In this document: piece by piece, positions 1 through 6,658 of the stretch
Position numbering within the stretch: the first letter of the stretch is position 1
Layout of the letters: each line of letters opens with the position of its first letter
Assembly: GCA_947071285.1 (NCBI GenBank)
Contig: CAMTFK010000073.1
Coordinates: forward strand, 1-19,244
Length of the DNA stretch: 19,244 nt
Reading direction: 5' to 3'
From: an uncultured Bacteroides sp.
GTDB taxonomy: Bacteria > Bacteroidota > Bacteroidia > Bacteroidales > Bacteroidaceae
The notes under the pieces: generated by a model
What the model saw: the letters and a program-made list of their open reading frames with translations, nothing else
Told to the model about the DNA's origin: nothing
The model's database searches: none
Made by a program: the position numbers and the translations under genes

Positions 1-2434
1 TGAACAGATTGTTGAGGTTTGCTTCAAACCGCCATTTTTTCGTTTTGTATATAAGAGATGCATCTGCAAATACAGTATTTAGATGTGTTCCTCCACCCAA
101 GTCATTCCGGTAGTGTTCTCCGGAGAGACGTAAATCTACTTGTCCGATACTGAACGTAAGCCGTAATCGTTGTACAAAATCCAGTAGTGGAGTGAGGCGG
201 GTATCACTTCCTATCTTGCTGCCGCCATAACCTAGTGTGGCATGGTATTCCGCTTCAAAAATGTCAATAGGGGACCAAATTAGTTTAGGCTCTGCTTTTA
301 AGTAATCGTAGCGATAAATTTGCAGAAGGCTTTGTGGGGTGCCATCACTTCCTGGCAGAGAGGTGAGTTGCTCTCCATTGCTACGACTAAGTAGTACGCT
401 GAGGGAGGTTTTTAGATGCCAGCCATATATGCCTTTGGATAAAGTGCTACTGAGGGTCCAGCTATCGGTATGATTCGGCTGCTCGCGGCGGGTATAGACG
501 ATGGCATCTTCGGAAATGCTTTGTTCGAGAAGCGTATTCCGGTTGCTGCGGCTGTAGGTCAATGAAGTGGTGATGAAGAATTCTTGCACGGTGTTTTTAT
601 ACTCTCCATAAAGGTTGTAAGTTTGCTGAGTACTGGTAGGGAAAAGACCGTTTCCGTTTCGCCAGGTGCGGTAATCGGTTTGATAGCGTCCGGGATATAG
701 GTCGGTGATGTCTCCTGCTGAGCGTTTCAGACTGCCGTAAAAGGAAAATTTCCAGTGATAATCCAACTGATAACGTGCATACAAAGAGGGGTTGAAGAAA
801 AGGAAAGAACGTTGCTGCGAGAAGTATCGCTGGGCTTTTAGAGGTAGAGAAAGACTTGATAACCATTTTCCACGGTTTAGTTGGAAGTAAGGAGTGAGGT
901 ATAGGGATAAGTTGGAGGCGTTGAAATCTGCGGGCTGTGCTGCTGGGTTATATTCCATTGCTGCCCATTCTCCTTGTACTCCTACCTTGTATTGTTGAGT
1001 GAAACCATTATACTTCCTTAGATAAGCTGCACTGTTATCCGTATAAAAGCTATGTTGGTCGAACTTGCTTTTTCCTTTTTCAAGCAAGAGTGACGCAGGC
1101 TGATAAGCATATCGCGTAGCGGAAAGAAACTCCCATGTCCCGCTTTCCCTATTCTGGATGAGGTTAAAGAAATTGCCTGCATTCAGTTGCGAAGTCCGTA
1201 TGGTCTGTCGGAGTTCTTCCGAACGGCCCCGGTTTATTTCTCCATCCATGGTGAAACGGTTGGATATATAGTTCCGGCTACTATTATCTTCGTAGCGCAG
1301 TTCCAGGTTGGCTGCATCGCTTACCAGCTGGTAATGGTACGTTTCATCAATTCGTACGGTGTCAGTCGACTGGTAATAGATTTGCGTATTTCCGCGTTGC
1401 TGACGGATCAGATCGTGTGTATATCCGGCTTGCAATCGCAGGCTCCGGTCGTCGTTCCATTTGTACATCCGGTTTCCATTTAGTGTGTGCGTCTCGTTGA
1501 AGAGTAACCGCTTCTTGTCCAGTGGCGCACTGATGCCCGGCTGAGACAGGAATGCGGAGAGAGGGATTTGTTGCCAGGCATTTCCTGCCAATACCATCTG
1601 TTCCGTACTGAGGTCTTTACCGTTATTATTTGTTTTATAATTATAGACACTTTGTTTGCTTTTACCCAGTTGCAGGGCATTCAGCCCACCTTCCCATAGT
1701 AGCTTATTATTGTCGTCGCTCCATCCTGCACCGAGTGTGGCGTTTGCTATCCATTGGTCGCGGGCTTTCGGGTCCAGTTTCAGATTCAAGGCCACTTCGT
1801 CCGAATTAATCTTTCCTTTTAATGCTTTCACTGATTGATAGTTCTCCATGATTTCCGCCGTCTTCACTGCTTTTGCATCCAGATTGTTATTGATCTGATT
1901 GTAGCGTCCGCCCGTCACATCCATTCCTTCTACGAAGTAGTGGTTTATGGCTTTTCCTTTGTACTTCACCTGTCCGTTTTCATCTACATCCACACCCGGA
2001 AGCTTTTTCAGTACATCCTTGATATGCACATCTTTGGATGAGGCGAATTGAGCCAAATCGTATCTCACAGTATCTTTTCGCGTATTGATGCGTCCGGGAC
2101 GTATCTGCACTTCTTTCAATACGATGGCTTCCGATTGTAGGTTAAAGTTCTGAGTTCCGGCGGCATTGATGTTCCGTACTTCTCTTTTATAACCCAGTAG
2201 GGAGGCACTGAGTTGTAATGTGCTGTTGTGCTTCCATGCCAGGCTATAGTATCCTTTTGCATCTGTCAATGCATAATCTATCGTTATGTTTCCGCGCATT
2301 ACGCTAATCATGACTGCCTCCAGCGGTTGATTACTTTCTGCGTCTGTCACTATACCACTTAGCGTTTGAGCCTGCATAGAGTGGAAAAGACTAAGAAAAA
2401 ACAGGAAACTTATAATATGAAGTACTTTATTCAT
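1..2434 (-). CDS. TonB-dependent outer membrane receptor, GLPGLI-associated type (3' end cut by window edge)
   Basis: The frame is open without a stop from the ATG at 2434 to the left edge, giving 811 visible codons. Residues 1-22 form a signal peptide ending at MQA before QTLSG. Residues about 23-105 are a carboxypeptidase-regulatory-like beta domain (SGIVTDAESNQPLEAV, then ALTDAKGYYSL). A plug domain follows (DVLKKLPGVDVDENGQVKYKG, then HYFVEGMDVTGGRYNQIN). The rest alternates short polar and aromatic strands typical of a 22-strand barrel. The visible end reads NLNNLF, the motif usually just before the last strand, so few residues should be missing. No SusD partner is seen. Instead a GLPGLI gene lies immediately upstream on the same strand, 133 bases away, a pairing that recurs in Bacteroidetes. 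The role inferred is TonB-powered uptake or export of an unknown ligand across the outer membrane. The family call is firm; the substrate is not deducible. Confidence 0.9.
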   Translation of the reverse strand, partial: MNKVLHIISFLFFLSLFHSMQAQTLSGIVTDAESNQPLEAVMISVMRGNITIDYALTDAKGYYSLAWKHNSTLQLSASLLGYKREVRNINAAGTQNFNLQSEAIVLKEVQIRPGRINTRKDTVRYDLAQFASSKDVHIKDVLKKLPGVDVDENGQVKYKGKAINHYFVEGMDVTGGRYNQINNNLDAKAVKTAEIMENYQSVKALKGKINSDEVALNLKLDPKARDQWIANATLGAGWSDDNNKLLWEGGLNALQLGKSKQSVYNYKTNNNGKDLSTEQMVLAGNAWQQIPLSAFLSQPGISAPLDKKRLLFNETHTLNGNRMYKWNDDRSLRLQAGYTHDLIRQQRGNTQIYYQSTDTVRIDETYHYQLVSDAANLELRYEDNSSRNYISNRFTMDGEINRGRSEELRQTIRTSQLNAGNFFNLIQNRESGTWEFLSATRYAYQPASLLLEKGKSKFDQHSFYTDNSAAYLRKYNGFTQQYKVGVQGEWAAMEYNPAAQPADFNASNLSLYLTPYFQLNRGKWLSSLSLPLKAQRYFSQQRSFLFFNPSLYARYQLDYHWKFSFYGSLKRSAGDITDLYPGRYQTDYRTWRNGNGLFPTSTQQTYNLYGEYKNTVQEFFITTSLTYSRSNRNTLLEQSISEDAIVYTRREQPNHTDSWTLSSTLSKGIYGWHLKTSLSVLLSRSNGEQLTSLPGSDGTPQSLLQIYRYDYLKAEPKLIWSPIDIFEAEYHATLGYGGSKIGSDTRLTPLLDFVQRLRLTFSIGQVDLRLSGEHYRNDLGGGTHLNTVFADASLIYKTKKWRFEANLNNLF

Positions 2435-2469
2435 AAACCAAGGTGATTGAAGGATATACTTAACTACAT

Positions 2470-2496
2470 CCGGGTGCCAGCATATCTGACACCCGG
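2470..2496. other. Intergenic stem-loop between the GLPGLI and receptor genes
   Basis: A 7-bp arm ccgggtg (2470-2476) pairs with cacccgg (2490-2496). After one C/A mismatch a further 3 bp (cag/ctg) close a 5-base loop. It lies in the 133-base gap between the GLPGLI stop and the receptor ATG. Neither strand has a T-run after it, so it is not a textbook terminator. It could be a processing or attenuation site that sets the ratio of the two products. No separate TAnnTTTG promoter was found for the receptor in this gap, so cotranscription with the GLPGLI gene is likely. Confidence 0.5.
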
Positions 2497-2567
2497 GTAT
2501 TGGTAACAGAAACTTTAAGAGATAAGAGAATTATTCTTTATTTATAAAATAGAGATTTATAAGATAG

Positions 2568-3437
2568 CTATTTCCCCCGTTCCAGCGGATTATAAGGCAC
2601 ATTCTTCGGGTTCTTTGTTGCATTGCCATGCTCGTCTTGTATGGTAACGGTTACATTAGGCATGCTTCCTGTGATGAATCCTACCGGATCGGCATAATAT
2701 CTTTCGTGTACTTTATCGTACGCTTTGCGATTCATCGGTTCATGCTTCTTTCCGTCAAAGAGAATGGGTCTGTACGCGTGGCATTGCTCCATTCCCGTTG
2801 CAGTAAACGAATAATGTCCCTCGCTATCTTCGGCTTTCAATATCAGTCCCGGCAGTCCGCAGAGTTTCCAGGGGCCGTCACTGACTGGTATATCCGCCGT
2901 AAACCATGCTGTCCATGTGCGTCCTTTGAACTGGCATTCGGCTCTCCCGCAGAGGTAGGAGAGAACACTGTCGTTTTCAGCCAGTATTTTCCATTGCGGA
3001 CGTTCTTCTGCTTCTTCACAACGTAGGCGTGTCATGCCTGCCACTTCATCAAGGGTGGTTACTTTTCCTGTAGGATAGCCTTTGAAGGTGCGTTCGCTCA
3101 GTTTGCTTCCTCCGTACTGTTTCATGTGTTCATTGATGGTTTCTTGCGAAGCCTTGTTGGCAAAGTCCACTGCCAGCACAGAATCGCACACATACTTGGT
3201 ATAGCTATAAAATTTGGAAAGATTCTTGCCGACTTCCAACATCATGGTTTCTTCCACCACCTTTTCCGGTTTCTCAGTGTTGGGGATGCAGCGCGTTTCA
3301 TATTGCACAAGAAGTTGTGCTTCGCCGATGGTATCGTTCATTACTTTGGTTCCATCAGAGACAATAATCTGTGCCCTTGCCTGTGATGCGCACAATGCTG
3401 CGAGACATAAGCTGAAGAAAATAATTTTTGTACTCAT
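2568..3437 (-). CDS. GLPGLI family protein, exported
   Basis: A 289-residue protein with a signal peptide of about 22 residues (ending ASQARA, then QIIV). It carries the family signature GPWKLCGLPGLILKAED, with GLPGLI at residues 194-199. This is preceded by the usual context W149-K-I, DSVLSYLCGRAECQFKGR and TAWFTADIPVSDGP. These features define the Bacteroidetes GLPGLI family (TIGR01200 type), whose biochemical role is not established. The mature part has seven cysteines (50, 84, 140, 163, 168, 193, 219), so disulfides or metal binding are possible. There is no lipobox, so it is predicted to be periplasmic. It is the first gene of a leftward pair with the TonB-dependent receptor and is divergent from a sensor kinase. 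The start ATG at 3437 gives the signal peptide directly, and a TAnnTTTG element lies about 50 bases upstream. The family call is strong; function is unknown. Confidence 0.93.
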   Translation of the reverse strand: MSTKIIFFSLCLAALCASQARAQIIVSDGTKVMNDTIGEAQLLVQYETRCIPNTEKPEKVVEETMMLEVGKNLSKFYSYTKYVCDSVLAVDFANKASQETINEHMKQYGGSKLSERTFKGYPTGKVTTLDEVAGMTRLRCEEAEERPQWKILAENDSVLSYLCGRAECQFKGRTWTAWFTADIPVSDGPWKLCGLPGLILKAEDSEGHYSFTATGMEQCHAYRPILFDGKKHEPMNRKAYDKVHERYYADPVGFITGSMPNVTVTIQDEHGNATKNPKNVPYNPLERGK

Positions 3438-3488
3438 ACATTTCTACTTTTTATGGGTTCTACATTCTGGTATCAGTTTCTCGTGCTG

Positions 3489-3496
3489 CAAATCTA
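3489..3496 (-). promoter_or_regulatory. Putative -7 promoter element for the GLPGLI-receptor operon
   Basis: On the minus strand this reads TAGATTTG, a full match to the Bacteroidetes -7 consensus TAnnTTTG. It would place transcription start about 40-45 bases before the GLPGLI ATG. No clear TTTG-like -33 box is present 19-21 bases upstream; TTTC-type sequences are the nearest. That may mean the promoter needs an activator, for which the divergent OmpR-type regulator is the obvious candidate. Confidence 0.45.
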
Positions 3497-3574
3497 TGCG
3501 GTTTTTGCTTCTGGAAAGGTCGAAAGTTATTACTGAAATATTACGCTACGGATAATATCCACCTCGCGTGTACT

Positions 3575-3582
3575 TATATTTG
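3575..3582 (+). promoter_or_regulatory. Putative -7 promoter element for the sensor kinase operon
   Basis: TATATTTG matches TAnnTTTG exactly and lies 37 bases before the ATG at 3620, giving a leader of about 30 bases. A -33 TTG/TTTG box at 19-21 bases upstream is not evident. It stands back to back with the minus-strand element at 3489-3496, so the 182-base intergenic region would hold two divergent start sites about 100 bases apart. Confidence 0.45.
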
Positions 3583-3619
3583 CAAGCTAACGTTTACCTT
3601 TGCCGGTACTAAAAAAAGA

Positions 3620-5176
3620 ATGATTATGGAACGACGGATTAAGATAGTATGGATGCTTTCTATTGTAGCGATGCTGCTTATCACAGGCGGACAACTTTAT
3701 TGGTTGCGTAACCAGTATCAGTATATGAATGATGAGCAGATTGATGATATCTATAACTGCATTTTGCAGACAGCCGGGCAATATGATTCCATCCGTGCCC
3801 CGCAGCCTAAAAAGGTATTCAATAAGGCAAATATGTTTTTTTATAATCTGAATACGTATACGGATATAGAAGGTATGACTACCATCAACGAATTGATACT
3901 TGGTGCACTGAAAGGAAGAAACCTGGATAACAAGGATACCAAATATGTGGATATTGAAAGCATCACCATACATCAGAATGATTCTGCCGATGCGCACAAG
4001 GCTGATTCCATCAAAGGGTATGCAATTAAAAAGAAGACATGGGCTAAACTGGATAGCCTGATACCGCAGGAGAGAGTTCTTTTTCTGGATTCGTTCCGGA
4101 TTGCCATGCCTGATAAGGCTGTTCCCAACCTGAACTCCATCATCAATCTTTATAAGCTGGAGTTGGATGCGCCTTTTGTGTTGCAGCAATTCGACTCTTT
4201 GCTTGCCTTGCGTTTGGACTCCCATGTATTTACTACGAGATTGAAAGTTTCCAGAGATACCACCTTCCAGTGGGATCCGGTGATGAGGCGGGAGGGTACA
4301 TTGCTGAATCCATATATCGAAGTGAGCTATCCTTATAATCCCTTGAAACATCAGTTCGTTGTGGCTAAAGTCGAGATATCGGCACATGCTGTGTTGGTGC
4401 GTATGGGGTGGCAACTTCTGGGTAGCCTTTGCTTGATATTCCTGTTGGGGGTCTGCTTGTTGTTCCAGATAAAAACCATCTTGAAACAACGGCGTATAGA
4501 CGAACTCCGGAAAAGTTTTGTAAATACTATGATACATGAACTGAAACGCCCCGTGCAGGCTTTGAAGATGTGCGTTGCTTTTCTCAATGACAAATCTCTG
4601 CGAATAGATGAGAAGGCGATGGACGAAGTGATACATGACTCTATGTCTGAGTTGGATAACCTTTCAGCTTATCTCTCAAAATTGCGCGACATGACGCGTG
4701 CGGATGATGAACATACACAATTATCTATTCGTACATTTAATATCAAAGAAACCTTGGGAAAACTTATCCGTCTTTACCATACGCCCGACGGCAAGGATGT
4801 TTCTATTGAAACCCATTTCAGTGAAGAAACCCTTGTGACGGCAGACCCGGTACATGTTTCCAATATTATTAGTAACTTGATAGAAAATGCAGTGAAGTAT
4901 TCCGGTACGTCTGTGCATATTGTAGTGGATTGTCTTGTGCACAATGGGCAGTTGACGATTCGTGTATCTGATGATGGCATCGGCATTCCGGCTTCCGAAC
5001 AGAATCGTGTGTTTGATAAGTTCTACCGGGGCAGTAATCTTCCCGACCGTTCATTGCCGGGCATTGGATTGGGATTGAGTTATGTGAAGTTGCTGGTGGA
5101 GGCACATCACGGAACCATTTCGTTGAGTAGCCAGACTGGTAAGGGAACAGAGATAGAAATTAATATTCCACAATAA
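3620..5176 (+). CDS. Membrane sensor histidine kinase (HisKA type)
   Basis: The frame is open further upstream to a TTG at 3428, but the real N-terminus is at 3620 (MIMERRIK) or 3626 (MERRIK), where a transmembrane helix follows immediately; from 3620 it has 518 residues. The order is: TM1 about 9-29; a periplasmic sensor region of about 230 residues with no recognisable domain; TM2 about 260-284; H box FVNTMIHELKRPVQALKM with phospho-acceptor His306; N box NLIENAVKYSG; G1 VSDDGIGIP; F box FDKFYRG; G2 GIGLGLSYVKLL. All ATP-binding boxes are present, so kinase activity is expected. Position +4 from the histidine is Arg rather than the usual Thr/Asn. It is followed after 92 bases by its likely partner regulator and is divergent from the GLPGLI-receptor operon, which it probably controls. 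Confidence 0.93.
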   Translation: MIMERRIKIVWMLSIVAMLLITGGQLYWLRNQYQYMNDEQIDDIYNCILQTAGQYDSIRAPQPKKVFNKANMFFYNLNTYTDIEGMTTINELILGALKGRNLDNKDTKYVDIESITIHQNDSADAHKADSIKGYAIKKKTWAKLDSLIPQERVLFLDSFRIAMPDKAVPNLNSIINLYKLELDAPFVLQQFDSLLALRLDSHVFTTRLKVSRDTTFQWDPVMRREGTLLNPYIEVSYPYNPLKHQFVVAKVEISAHAVLVRMGWQLLGSLCLIFLLGVCLLFQIKTILKQRRIDELRKSFVNTMIHELKRPVQALKMCVAFLNDKSLRIDEKAMDEVIHDSMSELDNLSAYLSKLRDMTRADDEHTQLSIRTFNIKETLGKLIRLYHTPDGKDVSIETHFSEETLVTADPVHVSNIISNLIENAVKYSGTSVHIVVDCLVHNGQLTIRVSDDGIGIPASEQNRVFDKFYRGSNLPDRSLPGIGLGLSYVKLLVEAHHGTISLSSQTGKGTEIEINIPQ

Positions 5177-5179
5177 AAG

Positions 5180-5245
5180 AGTTACAAGTTACGTGCTACA
5201 AGCTACGAGTTGCTGCGTTGTATTTGTAGCTTGTCACTTGTATTT
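5180..5245. repeat. Heptamer-built hairpin element, short copy, inside the kinase-regulator gap
   Basis: Four tandem heptamers on the left (ACAAGTT, ACGTGCT, ACAAGCT, ACGAGTT; 5184-5211) face three inverted ones on the right (tatttgt, agcttgt, cacttgt; 5221-5241) across a gctgcgttg centre. Arms acaagctac (5198-5206) and gtagcttgt (5226-5234) form a perfect 9-bp stem. Outer acaagt/acttgt can add 6 bp. The 18-base core at 5205-5222 matches 17/18 with 8553-8570, which shows that it is a copy of a dispersed element and not a chance hairpin. It fills most of the 92-base gap between two cotranscribed genes. Confidence 0.75.
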
Positions 5246-5268
5246 CGCTCTAAAAAACTTTTAGCAAT

Positions 5269-5952
5269 ATGAAACCTTTGAAGATACTTTTTGCTGATGA
5301 TGATTTGAAATATTCGATGCTATTAAAACGCTTTCTTGAAAAAGAAGGCTATGAAGTGACTTATGCCGGAAACGGAATAATTGCCCTTGAACAATTTCCG
5401 CTTGTGAAGCCCGATTTGGTGTTACTTGACATCAATATGCCCGGTTGTAATGGCTTTGAAGTTGCCGAACGCATTCGTGAAACAGACAAGCATGTCCTCA
5501 TTTTCTTCCTTTCCGACCGTAGTGACAAAGCTGACCGTCTGCAAGGTTTCCAACTCCGTGCCAATGACTATCTGTCAAAGCCTTTCTATCCGGAAGAATT
5601 GATGGCTCGTATCCGTGAACGCTTCACTTTGCAACTCTCTGATACGGTGGAAGAAGAAACTTATCGTTTCGGCCAGTCCGTCTTCAATTACAGTACGAAT
5701 GAAATCCGCACGGGAAATAATAAAGTGCTTATCACTTCCCGTCAGGCGGATATTCTTCGACTTCTGGCAAAGAACCTTAATCTTTCCGTAGACCGTGACT
5801 TGTTATTAAATACTGCTTGGGGTAGTGTTTCTTATGCTAATTCCCTTGCTCTGAATGTACAGATTACTTATTTGCGCAAGGCGCTTCGTAACGATTCGGT
5901 GGTGAAGATCGAGTCGTTGATGAAGAAGGGGTATGTGCTGAAAGATAAGTAG
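5269..5952 (+). CDS. OmpR-family response regulator
   Basis: A 227-residue protein with an N-terminal receiver domain (about 5-117) and a C-terminal winged-helix DNA-binding domain (about 130-226). The receiver has the acidic patch DDD at 10-12, phospho-acceptor Asp54 in LVLLDINMPG, a serine in FFLSDRSD at the conserved Thr/Ser position, and Lys104 in DYLSKPF. The usual GADDY before the lysine is RANDY here, a mild departure. The effector domain ends with NVQITYLRKALRNDSVVKIESLMKKGYVL, the recognition helix and wing pattern of OmpR/PhoB proteins. It lies 92 bases downstream of the HisKA kinase on the same strand, so the two form a cognate pair. The stop is 8 bases from the stop of the convergent lipoprotein gene, leaving no room for a separate terminator. 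Confidence 0.95.
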   Translation: MKPLKILFADDDLKYSMLLKRFLEKEGYEVTYAGNGIIALEQFPLVKPDLVLLDINMPGCNGFEVAERIRETDKHVLIFFLSDRSDKADRLQGFQLRANDYLSKPFYPEELMARIRERFTLQLSDTVEEETYRFGQSVFNYSTNEIRTGNNKVLITSRQADILRLLAKNLNLSVDRDLLLNTAWGSVSYANSLALNVQITYLRKALRNDSVVKIESLMKKGYVLKDK

Positions 5953-5960
5953 TTTACTAT

Positions 5961-6578
5961 TTATTTTATTTCTTCTAACAATGTTTCTCCCTCATTTTGT
6001 ATAAAGAATTTGCCTGTCCACTTTCCTGTAATTTCCAACTCTTCACCTGTGTTGATTTCTGTGAAGCGGGCACGGTAAGTAGCGTTTACTTCTCGCAAAC
6101 TAATGATGTGATTATAAACAAGTCTGTGATGAGGAGGTATAGTCGATTCATGAGTTATCTCTACCGTAAGGGGAATATATTGTTCCTCCAACGAAAAGAG
6201 GGTTTTAGGACCACTATGTATATATGAAAAATTGTCTGATGGGAGGAGGATAAAACCATCTGGGACATAAATTTCATTAGGAGTTTGGGTTAAAAGTTGA
6301 AACAACTTTGCATCATCTGTGTAGAAGCATGAAGATTGTCTCACATCTGCAGTTGGCTTGACTGTTACTTTCATTTCTTTATCAGTGTCATTATTGACCA
6401 AGAAACCTGGTACCGTTTGCTTAATGATTTTAATTTCATCATCTTGCATCATCCATGCTACTTCTTTTAATTTGTAATCCTTTGCGAGTTCATCATCATC
6501 GTTACTGCATGCTGAAGCGCCGCAAAGTACTATAACAACAAGTAGCCCGATTCTTAGTAGTCTTTTAATCTGTGTCAT
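5961..6578 (-). CDS. Predicted surface lipoprotein; possible aerolysin/ETX-MTX2-like fold
   Basis: A 205-residue protein with a type II signal peptide (lipobox GASAC, Cys24) followed at once by SNDDDE. Such an acid-rich stretch after the cysteine resembles the Bacteroidetes lipoprotein export signal, so surface exposure is likely. I do not recognise a named family with confidence. The order VNNDTDKEMKVTVKP (61-75), a long Ser/Thr-rich beta region, IPPHHRLV (147-154), NATYRARF (165-172) and ITGKWTGKF (183-191) recalls aerolysin/ETX-MTX2 proteins, in which an N-x-T region, a VPP-type motif and a C-terminal Gly-Trp-Gly strand occur in that order. At about 180 mature residues it is short for a toxin. 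It lies 80 bases downstream of the LytTR regulator but has its own promoter, and it converges with the OmpR-type regulator gene. Confidence 0.85.
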   Translation of the reverse strand: MTQIKRLLRIGLLVVIVLCGASACSNDDDELAKDYKLKEVAWMMQDDEIKIIKQTVPGFLVNNDTDKEMKVTVKPTADVRQSSCFYTDDAKLFQLLTQTPNEIYVPDGFILLPSDNFSYIHSGPKTLFSLEEQYIPLTVEITHESTIPPHHRLVYNHIISLREVNATYRARFTEINTGEELEITGKWTGKFFIQNEGETLLEEIK

Positions 6579-6616
6579 ATCTTTAATTTTTTTAGTTAGT
6601 CCATAAGTGTAATTTC

Positions 6617-6646
6617 CAAATATACGACAATTAACTGAAACAACAA
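6617..6646 (-). promoter_or_regulatory. Promoter of the surface lipoprotein gene
   Basis: On the minus strand a TTG at the -33 position (6644-6646) is separated by 19 bases from TATATTTG (6617-6624), matching the Bacteroidetes promoter pattern (TTG/TTTG, 19-21 bases, TAnnTTTG). The -7 box is 38 bases from the lipoprotein ATG at 6578. This is the best promoter match in the window and indicates that the lipoprotein can be expressed separately from the LytTR pair. Confidence 0.65.
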
Positions 6647-6650
6647 CTGT
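6630..6650 (-). promoter_or_regulatory. Candidate LytTR operator half-sites over the lipoprotein promoter
   Basis: On the minus strand ACAGTTGTT (6642-6650) and TCAGTTAAT (6630-6638) form a direct repeat. The second matches the general LytTR half-site [TA][AC][CA]GTTN[AG][TG] at every position and the first at 8 of 9. They start 12 bases apart, one helical turn, rather than the 21 usual for AgrA/LytR. They overlap the -33 region. The match and position are seen in the sequence; regulation by the LytTR protein encoded just upstream is inference. Confidence 0.3.
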
Positions 6651-6658
6651 TTGTTATG

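Noticed and set aside
3428..3619. N-terminal extension of the sensor kinase from a TTG at 3428
   Set aside because: It would overlap the divergent GLPGLI start, cover both promoter elements and put 64 unpatterned residues before the first membrane helix.
3587..4636. A 349-codon open frame on the minus strand opposite the sensor kinase
   Set aside because: It lies wholly antisense to a kinase with all motifs intact, has no recognisable domain and an odd Ile/His/Gln-rich composition typical of a shadow frame.
5177..5268. Independent promoter for the OmpR-type regulator in the gap after the kinase
   Set aside because: The TATTTG strings there lack the two-base spacing of TAnnTTTG and no -33 partner was found; cotranscription with the kinase is simpler.
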